NCBI RefSeq assembly: GCF_007827795.1
Contig: NZ_VITI01000007.1
Location: forward strand, 62,001 to 126,000
DNA length: 64,000 nt
Source: Azospirillum brasilense
GTDB taxonomy: Bacteria; Pseudomonadota; Alphaproteobacteria; Azospirillales; Azospirillaceae
Direction: 5' to 3'
Every line of letters starts with the position of its first letter. The first letter of the stretch is position 1. The notes under the pieces were generated by a model. That model was not told the origin of the DNA. It searched no databases and saw only the letters and a program-made list of their open reading frames with translations. Shown here one piece after another: positions 49,250-60,193 of the stretch. The translations under genes and the position numbers were made by a program.

Positions 49250-50211
49250 GCACGCTCGACGAAGACATCCGGCCCGTCGTCACCGTCACGCTGAACCCGG
49301 CCATCGACCAGACCATCACGGTGGAGGCGCTGCGCCCCGGCCATGTGCACCGGGCCGGCGCCGTGCGGCGCAACGCCGGGGGCAAGGGCGTGAACGTGGC
49401 GAGCTGCCTCGCCGACTGGGGGACGCCGGTCGTCGCCACCGGCCTGCTGGGCGCCGGCAACGCCGCAGCCTTCGAGGCGCTGTTCGCCGCCAAGGGCATC
49501 GCCGACCGCTTTGTCCGGCTGCCCGGCGAGACGCGGGTCAACGTGAAGATCGCCGACCTCGCCGCCGCCGACACCACCGACCTCAACCTGCCCGGCCTGA
49601 CCGCCGACGCCGAGGCGCTGGACCGCGTGCGCCGCACCCTGCGCGAGCTGGTCCTGCCCAGCACGCCGGTCCTGCTGGCGGGAAGCCTGCCGGACGGGCT
49701 GCCGGCGGACAGCTACGCGACGCTGACGGCGGACCTGCGCGCCCAGGGCGCCCGCGTGGTTCTGGACAGCAGCGGCCCGCCGCTGGCGGCGGCGCTGGCC
49801 GCCCCGGACCTGCCCTTTTGCATCAAGCCGAACCGGCACGAGCTGGAAGCCTGGGCCGGCGCGCCCCTGCCCGCCACCGCCGACCTGCTGGAGGCGGCGC
49901 GCGGGCTGCACCGCAGCGGCGTGGCGGTCGTGGTGGTCTCGCTGGGGGCGGACGGCGCGCTGTTCGTGGCCGACGGCCCGGCGCTGCACGCCCGGCTGCC
50001 GGCGGTCAACGCGCTGAGCACGGTGGGGGCCGGCGACGCCATGGTGGCGGGGCTGATCGCCGCCTTCGGGGCGGATCGGACGCTGGAAGGTGTCGCCCGC
50101 CTGTCCGTGGCTTTCGCCACGGCGAAGCTCGGCTGCTTCGGACCCAACCTGCCGGGGGCGGACGCGGTCCGCGCGCTGGCCGAGCGGGTCGAACTCACAA
50201 CGCTTCAATGA
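49246..50211 (+). CDS. fruK: 1-phosphofructokinase
   Basis: PfkB-family kinase of 321 aa making fructose 1,6-bisphosphate from fructose 1-phosphate. [18 protein letters not shown] and [19 protein letters not shown] are typical of FruK, and the ATP/anion-hole motif is [15 protein letters not shown] near residue 262. ATG 49246 overlaps the fruB stop and follows GGAGGCGAGG. Its stop overlaps an ATG of the fruA frame, though fruA probably starts slightly later. Confidence 0.94.
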
Positions 50212-50243
50212 ACGGGGAGCGGGCGACCGCTCGGGAGGAAACC

Positions 50244-51977
<1,734 letters not shown>

Positions 51978-52002
51978 CAGCGCTGCGAAAGCATTGTTGA
52001 GA

Positions 52003-52016
52003 TGAAAACGTTTACA
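52003..52016. promoter_or_regulatory. FruR-type operator O3, downstream of fruA
   Basis: TGAAAACGTTTACA, a near-perfect palindrome and the best LacI-type operator in the window, lies after the fruA stop and 218 bp before the lipoprotein gene. The 12-mer TAACAGCGCTGC upstream of it is also found just after operator O2. It may govern a transcript starting here or assist repression by looping with O1/O2. Confidence 0.6.
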
Positions 52017-52105
52017 TAGCCCCTGGACAGAACGCCTCGTCGGCCCTATCTTTCTTTTGCTGCCTCGGCAGCACGCTCTATAGGGCGTTTCCTCCCTAGA
52101 CTCAG

Positions 52106-52138
52106 GCCACGCACGGTTCCCGTGCGTGGCTTTTTTTT
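52106..52138 (+). terminator. Rho-independent terminator
   Basis: An 11 bp perfect stem GCCACGCACGG/CCGTGCGTGGC with a 3-base loop is followed by eight T residues (52131-52138). It is the strongest intrinsic terminator in the window, ending the fruBKA transcript or a short transcript started nearby. Confidence 0.92.
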
Positions 52139-52233
52139 CTGTCCGTTGTTCCATCCGGGGCCGGTCCCAAATCTCTCCCTTGCCCAGACCGGGCGAACCT
52201 GAGAAGCCGGAGGGGAAAAGCACGAGGACCCGA

Positions 52234-52818
52234 ATGCCCCGCAACAGACCGATCATCGCAGCGCTGGCGGCCACCACGGCCCTGGCTGCCGGATGCACCG
52301 ATGTGAAGGAAAGTCTTCCGTCCCGGACGGCCACCGAACAGCTCCTGATCTCCAGCGCCGCGGACAACGCCGCCAACCGCCTGCGGCTGGAGCTGCCGGC
52401 GGACAAGCGCGCCTTCCTCGACACCGGCAACTTCGACGGGACCGACGCCAAATACGCCGCCAGCGCGATCAAGGAATCGCTGCTGCGCCAGGGCATCCGC
52501 CTCGTCCCCGACCGGACCGCCGCCGACACGATCATCGAGATCCGGCTGGGCGCCCTGTCGGTGAACCAGAGCAAGACGGTGCTGGGCATTCCCCCCATCA
52601 CCCTTCCTGGAACGATCACCCTGCCGGAGGCGTCGGTCTACAGCTCCACCGAGAACCAGGCGGTCGCGAAATTCTCCGCCTTCGCCTACGACAACCAGAG
52701 CGGCGTCCTGGTCGCCTCGACGGAGCCGGCCTACGGCCTCTCGGGGGAGCAGAGCTACCGGGCGATGACGCTGTTCTCCTGGCGCACCTCGCCCCCCTAC
52801 CCCGAAGACGTCAACTGA
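52234..52818 (+). CDS. Hypothetical lipoprotein (DUF6655-like)
   Basis: A 194 aa probable lipoprotein: hydrophobic residues 6-18 end in the lipobox ALAAGC, with cysteine at about position 20. The mature part begins TDVKESLPSRTATEQLLISS and contains ADTIIEIRLGALSVNQSKTV; this resembles the DUF6655 family, with modest certainty. Function unknown, probably outer-membrane anchored in the periplasm. GAGGA precedes ATG 52234. It lies just after the terminator, so it has its own promoter or depends on read-through. Confidence 0.7.
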   Translation: MPRNRPIIAALAATTALAAGCTDVKESLPSRTATEQLLISSAADNAANRLRLELPADKRAFLDTGNFDGTDAKYAASAIKESLLRQGIRLVPDRTAADTIIEIRLGALSVNQSKTVLGIPPITLPGTITLPEASVYSSTENQAVAKFSAFAYDNQSGVLVASTEPAYGLSGEQSYRAMTLFSWRTSPPYPEDVN

Positions 52819-52961
52819 CGACACCAACCGGCGCGGGCATGTCCGTGCGAATTTTGCGTTCAACCAAAGCCATTGCCGCATTCTCTGGCGCGGCTGGGGG
52901 TGGACGCGTAACATGCCGTGGTCCCGCGGGGCGCGGCATCAGGCGCAAAGGCGACGGCACA

Positions 52962-54566
52962 GTGGACGATCATGGGGCGGAGCGGGACAGCGGCGGCGCC
53001 CGACGATCGGAACGGCTGCTGCTTGCCCAGAAGACCGCCCTGGAGCGGGCGATCGGCGGCGCCGGGCTGGACGAGGTGCTGGCCCTGCTGGTCCGGGCGG
53101 GCGCCGAACAGCTCGGCGCGCGGGCGGCCATCTTTCTGGTGGACGAGGGCGGTCTCAGCCTGCGCTTCGGCGTGGCGGCGGGCCTGCCGGACACCTACAC
53201 GCGGGTGGTGGATGGGTTCGAGATCGGGCCGCAAGCCCCCTCCTGCGGTCTGGCCGCCCACAGCGGGGAACGGGTGGTGGTCGAGAATGTGGCGCTGGAC
53301 CCGCGTTGGGCGCCCTACCACGCGCTGACGCGGGAGCATGGCATCGCCGCCTGCTGGTCCACCCCAATCCGCGCGGTCAATGGGACGGTGCTGGGCGCCT
53401 TCACCATCTACCACGCCACCCCCTGCGCGCCCGGCCCGCTGGACCTGGAGTCGGTGGATCTGCTGACCCATACCGCCGCCCTGCTGATCGAACGGGACCG
53501 GACGGAGCGGGAGCGCCAGTCCAGCGAAGCGCTGCTGTCCTCGGTTCTGGAGCATCTGCCGGTCGGCGTCGCCGTCTACGACACGCAGGGCCGCACCACC
53601 CGCAACAACCGGCTGATGCGCGACTACACCAACGGTTCCCTGCCCTCCGCCGACGACCGGGAGGCGGCGCGTTGGCGCGCCTTCCACCCCGACGGGCGGC
53701 CGGTCGAGCGCAAGGATTTCTCGGGCGCGCGCGCTTTGCGGGGCGAGATCGTGGTGCCCGGAATGGACTTCCTGCACCGCGCCGCCGACGGGACGGAGCA
53801 TTGGACGCGCGTGTCGGCCGCCCCGTTGCGCGACGGCGACGGGCGGATCACCGGTGTGGTCGCCGTGGTCAGCGACATCGACGCGGAGAAGCGGGCGGCG
53901 CAGGGCTTGGCCGCGGCGCTGGACGAGGCCCGCCGCAGCGAGCTGGTGGCCCACGAGATGAGCCACCGCATCATGAACAGCTTCCAGCTTCTGCACGGGC
54001 TGGTCGCGATGCAGACCGCCACGGTCACCGACCCGGCGGCGCGCAAGGCGGTGGAACAGGCCTTCTCGCGAATCCAGGCGATGGCGCTGGTTCAGCGCCG
54101 CCTGTTCGAGGCGACGCGCAACGACCTCGCCACGCTCGACGCGGCCGACTATCTGCAACGGTTGGGGGAAAGCCTGACCGGCGCCTTCATCGATTCGGGC
54201 CGCTGCACCCTGGTCATCGACGCCACGCACGGAATCCCGATGCCCGCCGCGCAGGCCTCGTCCATGGGGCTGATCGTAACGGAACTGGTGCTGAACGCCC
54301 TGAAGCACGCCTTCGGCGCGCAGCAACACGGAACGGTGACGGTGCGGTTCGAAGCCTGCGGAGACGACCGCCGGCTGACGGTGACCGACGACGGGGCCGG
54401 TCTGCCGGACGGCGCGGGCACGGTGAAGCCCGCCGGGTCGGGGCAGGGCATGGGCATGACGCTGGTGCACGGACTGGTGCGCCAACTGGGCGGAACGCTG
54501 GAGATCGACCGCCCCGATCGGGGCGGCCGCCCCGGAACCCGCTTCGTTCTGACTTTTCCAGCCTGA
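52962..54566 (+). CDS. GAF-PAS sensor histidine kinase (HisKA_2/HWE type)
   Basis: Soluble sensor kinase of about 534 aa. Residues 20-175 are a GAF domain, 190-305 a PAS domain, 325-405 the dimerisation domain with phospho-acceptor H335 (SHRIMNSFQLLHGL), and 420-534 the ATPase domain (TELVLNALKHAF; VTDDGAGLPDG; GMTLVHGLVRQLGG). No membrane segment is seen. GTG 52962 is chosen: the in-frame ATG at 52839 would add a stretch whose codons lack the usual GC-rich third positions. The convergent LuxR-type response regulator 46 bp away may be its partner, though HisKA_2 kinases often act on single-domain receivers. Confidence 0.83.
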   Translation: MDDHGAERDSGGARRSERLLLAQKTALERAIGGAGLDEVLALLVRAGAEQLGARAAIFLVDEGGLSLRFGVAAGLPDTYTRVVDGFEIGPQAPSCGLAAHSGERVVVENVALDPRWAPYHALTREHGIAACWSTPIRAVNGTVLGAFTIYHATPCAPGPLDLESVDLLTHTAALLIERDRTERERQSSEALLSSVLEHLPVGVAVYDTQGRTTRNNRLMRDYTNGSLPSADDREAARWRAFHPDGRPVERKDFSGARALRGEIVVPGMDFLHRAADGTEHWTRVSAAPLRDGDGRITGVVAVVSDIDAEKRAAQGLAAALDEARRSELVAHEMSHRIMNSFQLLHGLVAMQTATVTDPAARKAVEQAFSRIQAMALVQRRLFEATRNDLATLDAADYLQRLGESLTGAFIDSGRCTLVIDATHGIPMPAAQASSMGLIVTELVLNALKHAFGAQQHGTVTVRFEACGDDRRLTVTDDGAGLPDGAGTVKPAGSGQGMGMTLVHGLVRQLGGTLEIDRPDRGGRPGTRFVLTFPA

Positions 54567-54612
54567 CGGCTTCGAAGCCACCGGATTCCGGGATGGCGCG
54601 GCGTCCCAATCT

Positions 54613-55293
54613 TTAGGCGACGGCTTCCATCGGCTTTTCCACCTTGCCGCCGAAGCCGTTCTCCAGCGCCCAGATCGCGGCCTGGGTGCGGTTGGAGGCG
54701 TTGATCTTGCGCAGCAGGCTCTTCAGGTGAACCTTCACCGTCGCTTCGGTGATGTTCAGATGATTGGCGATCATCTTGTTGCTGTCACCCTGCAGCAGAC
54801 GCTCCAGGATCTGCGTCTCGCGCTGCGACAGGCCCTTGGCCGCGGTCGGGCCGTTGGCGCTGCTGTTGGCGCCGGCCTTGCCGGTGATGAGAAGGGCGGC
54901 GAGGTGGGTCGGGAAGACCTTTTCGCCGATCATCACCAGACGCAGCGACTGCGCCAGCGCGGCGGGGGAAATGTCCTTCATCAGGAAGGCGTCAGCCCCG
55001 GCCTGGATGGCGTTGGCCATTTCCTGGGCGTCGAGGTGGCTGGCCAGAAGGACGAGCCGCGCGGTCGGATACTGCTCCCGCAGGACGGTCACGGCCTGCA
55101 CCGTGCCGTTGGCGGAAGCCGGGTCCATCATGATCAGTTCGGGCATGTCGCCCTCCATCATGCCCGGCGGCGGTACGTCGCTGAAACTGGCGGCCTCTTT
55201 CGTGATGCGGAACTCCCCTTCCGAGAAGAGGGCCTTCATGCCTTCGCGGAAAAGTTTGTTGGCGTCGATCAGAAAGATGGAGACCGATTGCAT
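54613..55293 (-). CDS. LuxR/NarL family response regulator
   Basis: A 226 aa two-domain regulator. The receiver domain (1-120) has D57 (IMMDPAS) as phospho-acceptor, S85 and K106 (LMKDIS). The usual acidic pair is reduced to D10 followed by alanine (FLIDANKLFREG), so magnesium binding may be weakened. Residues 150-215 form the LuxR-type HTH (LSQRETQILERLLQGDSNKM; NITEATVKVHLKSLLRKI). It converges with the GAF-PAS kinase gene. Target genes are unknown. Confidence 0.88.
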   Translation of the reverse strand: MQSVSIFLIDANKLFREGMKALFSEGEFRITKEAASFSDVPPPGMMEGDMPELIMMDPASANGTVQAVTVLREQYPTARLVLLASHLDAQEMANAIQAGADAFLMKDISPAALAQSLRLVMIGEKVFPTHLAALLITGKAGANSSANGPTAAKGLSQRETQILERLLQGDSNKMIANHLNITEATVKVHLKSLLRKINASNRTQAAIWALENGFGGKVEKPMEAVA

Positions 55294-55598
55294 CGTCCAG
55301 TCACTCTCGAAGGTGATTGAGATGAGTCACCCTACCCTATCGTTGGCGGTCCGGCTACCCGTCCGTTAGTAGAATATTAACCAATGAAGTCCGAGGCACG
55401 TCCTCCCATCGGGCATATGCCCCTCCCCGGAAAGCCGGTCCAGGACGCTCCCGGATGCTTGGAAACCCAAAAAACCGTGCCTGAACAGGCCACTACCCAC
55501 TTTGCGCAGGAATCGGACGCCGTCTCGTTAATATCACGGCAACCATAATCGGCCATTGGTACAGTCATCGTAATTCATCGCTTGGATGGGTGCCCGAC
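55294..55598. other. Intergenic region
   Basis: A 305 bp gap between the response-regulator gene (leftward) and a small gene (rightward), so promoters of both should lie here. It is AT-richer near 55365-55380 and 55525-55575. I could not assign a confident promoter or regulatory site, and the 63-codon frame at 55377-55568 has no ribosome binding site and is not called. Confidence 0.45.
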
Positions 55599-55799
55599 AT
55601 GCCGATGGTGTCCATGTGGACGAAGATCAGTCCGTGTCACTTCGTGATGCAGGACTGTCACCGCCAGATCGAAATCCGTTACCACGCCACCGGCTCGCAG
55701 AGCGGTTGGGGCGTCTACGCCGATGGAACTCTGGTGCAGCGGCGCGCGGCCTTCACCGAAGCGCGCGGCGTTGCCATGGGGCTGGCGACCGGTTCCTGA
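55599..55799 (+). CDS. Small hypothetical protein
   Basis: A 66 aa protein I do not recognise. The sequence RQIEIRYHATGSQSGWGVYA looks like a compact beta-rich domain, and the ending FTEARGVAMGLATGS is compatible with a real protein. GGATGGG lies eight bases before ATG 55599; an in-frame GTG at 55590 is possible. A competing frame (55586-55819) gives a basic, low-complexity protein and was rejected. Confidence 0.5.
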   Translation: MPMVSMWTKISPCHFVMQDCHRQIEIRYHATGSQSGWGVYADGTLVQRRAAFTEARGVAMGLATGS

Positions 55800-55899
55800 A
55801 ACGGGTCTTGCCCGCCTGATGTCACAGCGTGGACGTCTGGCGGTTAACCGGCTCTTGAGACTGTTCCGCGCAGGATGGCCTTCGTCGCAGGAGGCCGTC

Positions 55900-56328
55900 A
55901 TGACGTTCCGCCCACTTCCCCTTGCTTGGCGCCGGCTCGCGCTCTGCGCCCTTCTCGGCCTCATGGGGATCGCCTTCTGGGCCGCGCTGCAACCGCAGTT
56001 GGCGCCCAGTGGCCTCTACGGCTTCGACAAGCTTGCGCATGCCGGGGCCTTCGGGCTTCTGACCCTCCTCGGCATCCTGGCCAGCGCCAGCCGGCGCGCG
56101 GCCTTTCTGGCGGTGCTGGCCGTCTTCATGCTCGGCGGCACCATCGAAGTGGCGCAATCCTTCGTCCCGGGACGCGAGGCCAGCCTGTCCGATCTGGCCG
56201 GGGACGCCGTGGGAATCGCGCTGGGAATCACGACCGTCCGGCTGGGACATCGCGCCGCCGAACGCGCACGCCGCACACGCCATGGAATAGTCACGCAGCC
56301 CACGGCGTTCGCGTCCTTACCGGAGTGA
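55900..56328 (+). CDS. VanZ-like family membrane protein
   Basis: A 142 aa membrane protein with three or four hydrophobic segments. The VanZ-family motif is GFDKLAHAGAFGLLTLLG (about residues 41-58), and the acidic loop GTIEVAQSFVPGREASLSDL is equally typical. AGGAGG precedes ATG 55900. VanZ itself gives low-level teicoplanin resistance in Gram-positives, but the role of bacterial homologues such as this one is not known. Confidence 0.82.
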   Translation: MTFRPLPLAWRRLALCALLGLMGIAFWAALQPQLAPSGLYGFDKLAHAGAFGLLTLLGILASASRRAAFLAVLAVFMLGGTIEVAQSFVPGREASLSDLAGDAVGIALGITTVRLGHRAAERARRTRHGIVTQPTAFASLPE

Positions 56329-56438
56329 GGAGACGCACGGTCCGGACCGGCAATCCCGAGCAACCTTCTCCGTTTTTTGGTTTTGTTCGCCTACCAAACC
56401 ATGCTATGCCGAAAGGCAGAACATCTGGAGTAACGCTT

Positions 56439-56681
56439 ATGGACTGGCATAACGAAAAGGCTAAGACCGGCGCGCGCGCCCTGGAATCCGCGTTCGGCGT
56501 GATGCTGACGGTCTGCGAGGCCACCGACGGCTGGTGGAACTGGCACGCGGAGCATGAGGGGCTGAGCTGGACTCCCGACGCCCGCTGGTTCGCCACCCGC
56601 CGCGAGGCGCAGGATGCGGCGGAGGAATGGGCCTCCACCCTGGCGCCGCAGCATCTGGGCTTCCTTCACCGCGCGGCCTGA
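56439..56681 (+). CDS. Small hypothetical protein
   Basis: An 80 aa soluble protein I do not recognise. It has many tryptophans (CEATDGWWNWHAEHEGLSW) and an Ala/Glu-rich end. GGAG lies eight bases before ATG 56439. Third-position GC bias supports coding. A short spacer of about 150 bp separates it from the FkbM-type gene. Confidence 0.6.
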   Translation: MDWHNEKAKTGARALESAFGVMLTVCEATDGWWNWHAEHEGLSWTPDARWFATRREAQDAAEEWASTLAPQHLGFLHRAA

Positions 56682-56834
56682 CGCCGCAAGCTTGTGCGAT
56701 CGGGGCCAATGTGAACGGGGCGGTGCCGTTGACCCGCCCCGCGTCCGCTTCCACAATGGCCACCGTGCCAAGGCGACGGGAAGCGGCTGCGATCATCCCT
56801 TGGGACTGTCAATCAGGCCCATGGCGGTGATGAG

Positions 56835-57944
56835 ATGCAGCACGAGACGCTCCCCCTTCCCGGACTTTCGCTTCAAAATGCCTTCCTGCCGCCCGAGGCA
56901 AAACTCGTGGCGGTCGGAAACGGTGCGGGGCGCTGGACGGACTCCGCCGCTGGCCGGGCATGCCTTGCCCTTCCCTCTTCCCGACCGACGCTCGACTCAT
57001 GGTGCGGTCCGGTTGGGCCGCGCCACATCGACTGGCTGGTTCTGGACGGTTGCGGCGACGCCCTGGCGGTGCTGGACGGGGCCGCAGAGTTGCTGCGGCT
57101 GCGCCGCATCGACTTCCTCCAGTTCGAGGAGGCCGAGGCCGGCGGGCCGTTGGCCGCGCTTTACGAGCGCCTGCAAGCCAACGGCTATTCGCTGTTCCGC
57201 TTCGCCGACCGCAATCTGGAATTCCGCGGCACGCCGCCGGAGGACGGGCGCGGCGGCACGCATATGGCGGTCGCCCCCCGGCACTGGAACCGGCTGTTCG
57301 CGCGCAGCCAGGGCATGTTCCGCTACAAGGACCTGTTCCCCCGCCACGGAGTCGTGCCGCGCGGCATCATCCATGTCGGCGCCCATGAGGGGGAGGAATA
57401 CACCAACTATCAGGAGGCCGGCGGTGCCCGCGTCCTGTTCGTCGAGGCGGACCCGGCGACCTTCGCCACGCTCCAGACCCGTTTCGCCGGCAACGGCGAC
57501 GTCGTCTGCCTGAACGCGGCAGTCTCCGACACCGCCGGGCGGGCGCGCTTCTCCCGCATGTCGAGCCGCCAGTCCAGTTCCCTGCTGGAGCCGACCGGGC
57601 ATCTGACCGTCTATCCCCACATCACCGTCGACGAGGTCATCGAGGTGGAGACCCGGACCCTGCCGGACCTGCTGGCGTCCAACGGCCTCGCGCCGGAGGA
57701 TTTCAACGTGCTGGCGATCGACGCGCAGGGCTCGGAATGCCGGATTCTCAACGGCTGCGGCGATCTGCTGCCCCGGTTCGACGCGGTGATGACCGAGGTG
57801 AGCTACGCGGAGCTGTATAAGGGCTCCGGCCTCGCCGCCGATGTGGACGACATCCTGTTCGCCCACGGCTTCGCCCGCGTCGCCGAGACCAGCCCCTACC
57901 ATCACAGCTGGGGCGACGCGCTCTACGTGCGCCGTCCCGGCTGA
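56835..57944 (+). CDS. FkbM family methyltransferase
   Basis: SAM-dependent methyltransferase of 369 aa, of the type that O-methylates sugars in surface glycans. The catalytic FkbM domain occupies residues 170-365: the SAM motif GIIHVGAHEGEEYTNYQEAG, the acidic VLFVEADPATF, and IDAQGSECRILNG. Residues 20-165 look like a second, degenerate copy of part of the same fold (HIDWLVLDGCGDALAVLDGA; FLQFEEAEAGGPLAALYERL). It converges, with only a 6 bp gap, with the TPR-glycosyltransferase gene. Together they may decorate an exopolysaccharide, LPS or flagellin glycan. Confidence 0.82.
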   Translation: MQHETLPLPGLSLQNAFLPPEAKLVAVGNGAGRWTDSAAGRACLALPSSRPTLDSWCGPVGPRHIDWLVLDGCGDALAVLDGAAELLRLRRIDFLQFEEAEAGGPLAALYERLQANGYSLFRFADRNLEFRGTPPEDGRGGTHMAVAPRHWNRLFARSQGMFRYKDLFPRHGVVPRGIIHVGAHEGEEYTNYQEAGGARVLFVEADPATFATLQTRFAGNGDVVCLNAAVSDTAGRARFSRMSSRQSSSLLEPTGHLTVYPHITVDEVIEVETRTLPDLLASNGLAPEDFNVLAIDAQGSECRILNGCGDLLPRFDAVMTEVSYAELYKGSGLAADVDDILFAHGFARVAETSPYHHSWGDALYVRRPG

Positions 57945-57950
57945 TATCGC

Positions 57951-60071
57951 TCAGGGAAGCAGGACCGGCCCGTCCCAGGGATCGAAGGGCACCAGCCGCG
58001 CCCTTTCGCGGTCCGGACGCAGGGCGGCGCGCAGCGCCGGGTTCAGCATCGCCGCCGTCACCGAGAAGGAGCTGTTGGACACGGCGACCCGGTCGGCCCG
58101 CGACAGAATCCAGTGGTCGGTGAAGAACTCCGCCCCCGGCAGCGGCGTCCCCAGATCGCCGGCGAGGACCGGGCGGTAGCGGCTGAAGCGCTCCGCCAGT
58201 TCCGGCGCGTCGGTGGCGAGGTAGAGCACCGGCCGGTCCAGGCTGGGCCACACCCCGGCCAGCCAGTCGAGATACCAGCCCTCCGGCGCGATCCAGAACC
58301 GGTCGTTCAGGCCGAAATCGCCGCGACGCAGATGGATCGCCACTAGGGTCCGGCCGCGCGCCCGCAACCCGTCCAGCGCCGCCGCGGCCCGCTCCGCCAC
58401 CGCATCGACCGGCGTGAAGAGAGTGCGAAACCGCTCGCGATGGGGGGCCAGCGGCGCGGTGTCACCGCAGAAATAGCCGACCACGTCGTGGCCGTCCGCG
58501 CCCACCAGCGCCCGCCCGTCCAGCAACGCGGGAACGCCGCAGTCCTCCTCGTGCAGGCTGGGCAGCGGCGGGCCGGGAAGCGGGTCGTCCAGGCCGTAGA
58601 GATGGCGCCCGATCCACTCCGGGGTTTCCAGCTCCATCCCGTTTTGCTCCGCGCAGACGCGCAGACAACCGTATTGCAGGAGCTGGTTGCCGAACCGCCC
58701 CGCATGGCCGAGCGAGGACACCGACAGGCGCCGCCTGCCCGACGCTTGGCGCGGCGGCGGGGCGTCGCCCACGGCCCGGCGCAGCAGCAGCATGGCCCGG
58801 CGGGAGAAGCCCGTGCCGATGCCCGGTGCGGCGGCGATCGTCCGGTCGTAAAGCGCCAGCGCTTCACCGTCGGCCCCCTGCGCCTCGCGGACTTCACCGG
58901 CCAGCAGCAGGGCTGCGGGCAGGCCGGGGGCGAGCCGCAGCGCCCGACGCGCGCAGCGGCCGGCCCACGCCGCATCGCCCCGTCGCAGCGCGGCGCGGCC
59001 GAGCGCCACCCAGGAATCCGCGTCGTCCGGACGCGCGGCCAGCGCCCGTTGCAGCAGCGTCGCCGCCCGCTCCGCCAAGCCGGCGCGCTCGCACAGCCGG
59101 CCACGCTCGGCCAATGCCGCCGCGTCGCCCGGATGCAGCCGGCCGGCGCGGTCCAGCACCCGCCCGGCTCCCTCCAGGGCGTGCAACGCATCGAGCGCCG
59201 TGCCGAGGGCGAGGTGCAGCTCCGCCGAGGCGGGGTCGAGCGACAGGCCGCGCCGCGCCGTCACCAGCGCCGCGCGCGGCTTCTCGGCGATCTGCTGGGC
59301 GGCGGCGAGTCGGACCAGCAGCCCTGTGTCGGCGGGAATGGCCAGCGCCGCGCGCCGCCCCGCCGTGACCGCCGTGCCGTGCTGCCCCAGGTCGTTGCGC
59401 AGCAGGCACAGGCTGGCCCAACACCCGCCTTGCGCCGGGTCCAGAGCCACCGCCGGGCGAAGCGCGGCGATGGTCCGCTCGGTCTGGCCGAGCGCCTGCC
59501 GTGCCTCCGCCTCGGCCATGCGGGCGCGCAACAGCGTCGGGTCGAGCCGGGCCGCGATCCCGGCCAGCCGGGCGGCCTCTTCCAGCCACCCAAGTCCCTT
59601 TGCGGCCATCGCCGCGTCGAAGGTGGCGGAGAGGTTTTGCGGATCGAGGGCCAGCGTTCGCGTGTAGAGCGCCAACGCGGAGGCCAGGGCGCCGGAATCG
59701 AATGCGGCATCGGCCAGCATGCGGAGCGCCGGGGCCAACCGCTCCGCCGCCTCCGCGTGATCCGGTTGCAGGCGCAGCGTGGCGAGCCAGCTCGCCGCCG
59801 CGTCCGCGGTCTGCCCGAGCGCGTCCTGAACCTTGCCGCGGTTGAGATGATAGACCGGCGACGCGGGATCGCCGGCCACGGCGGCGTCGAGATGGGCGAG
59901 CGCCGCCGCGACCCGCCCGGTCTGGGCGAGCAGCAGCCCCATCAGATGGCTGGCGTCGGGATGACCGGGGACCGCCTCCAGAATCCGGCCATAGAGGGTT
60001 TCCGCCTCCGCCACGCGCCCGGCGATGTGATGGTCGAGCGCGATGGACAGGGCTTCGGAGACGGTGGCCAT
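57951..60071 (-). CDS. TPR protein fused to a GT11-type (fucosyltransferase-like) glycosyltransferase
   Basis: A 706 aa protein. Residues 1-450 are about a dozen tetratricopeptide repeats (for example SEALSIALDHHIAGRVAEAE; AEPHASH-like HPDASHLMGLLLAQTGRVAA). Residues 465-706 resemble family 11 glycosyltransferases, with SSLGHAGRFGNQLLQYGCLR, the motif HLRRGDF, and SNSSFSVTAAML. Such proteins transfer fucose or a related sugar; the TPR part probably binds a partner or acceptor protein. ATG 60071 is chosen; ATG 60128 is possible and neither has a strong ribosome binding site. The next gene, FkbM-type, is convergent. Confidence 0.78.
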   Translation of the reverse strand: MATVSEALSIALDHHIAGRVAEAETLYGRILEAVPGHPDASHLMGLLLAQTGRVAAALAHLDAAVAGDPASPVYHLNRGKVQDALGQTADAAASWLATLRLQPDHAEAAERLAPALRMLADAAFDSGALASALALYTRTLALDPQNLSATFDAAMAAKGLGWLEEAARLAGIAARLDPTLLRARMAEAEARQALGQTERTIAALRPAVALDPAQGGCWASLCLLRNDLGQHGTAVTAGRRAALAIPADTGLLVRLAAAQQIAEKPRAALVTARRGLSLDPASAELHLALGTALDALHALEGAGRVLDRAGRLHPGDAAALAERGRLCERAGLAERAATLLQRALAARPDDADSWVALGRAALRRGDAAWAGRCARRALRLAPGLPAALLLAGEVREAQGADGEALALYDRTIAAAPGIGTGFSRRAMLLLRRAVGDAPPPRQASGRRRLSVSSLGHAGRFGNQLLQYGCLRVCAEQNGMELETPEWIGRHLYGLDDPLPGPPLPSLHEEDCGVPALLDGRALVGADGHDVVGYFCGDTAPLAPHRERFRTLFTPVDAVAERAAAALDGLRARGRTLVAIHLRRGDFGLNDRFWIAPEGWYLDWLAGVWPSLDRPVLYLATDAPELAERFSRYRPVLAGDLGTPLPGAEFFTDHWILSRADRVAVSNSSFSVTAAMLNPALRAALRPDRERARLVPFDPWDGPVLLP

Positions 60072-60157
60072 GAGCCGGGGCAATCCGCGTGGGGCCGCTT
60101 CGGGACGGCGCCACAGTGGCCGGGCCATTCTGGACTGTCAACCGCCGGACGGCATCC

Positions 60158-60178
60158 CCTCTCCCGGGGCGGGAGAGG
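60158..60178. repeat. Short hairpin, repeat remnant
   Basis: CCTCTCCC-GGGGC-GGGAGAGG, 8 bp arms and a 5-base loop, 16 bp past the FAD oxidoreductase stop. The arms look like the tips of the larger palindromic repeats of this window. No U-run follows. Confidence 0.5.
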
Positions 60179-60193
60179 AATTGTCGCCCACCG

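Noticed and set aside
52839..52961. Upstream ATG extension of the sensor kinase
   Set aside because: The codons in this stretch lack the GC-rich third positions of the neighbouring genes and the sequence does not belong to the GAF domain.
55586..55819. Alternative 77-codon frame over the small gene at 55599
   Set aside because: Its product is basic and low-complexity, while the 55599 frame has a suitably placed ribosome binding site and a more protein-like sequence.
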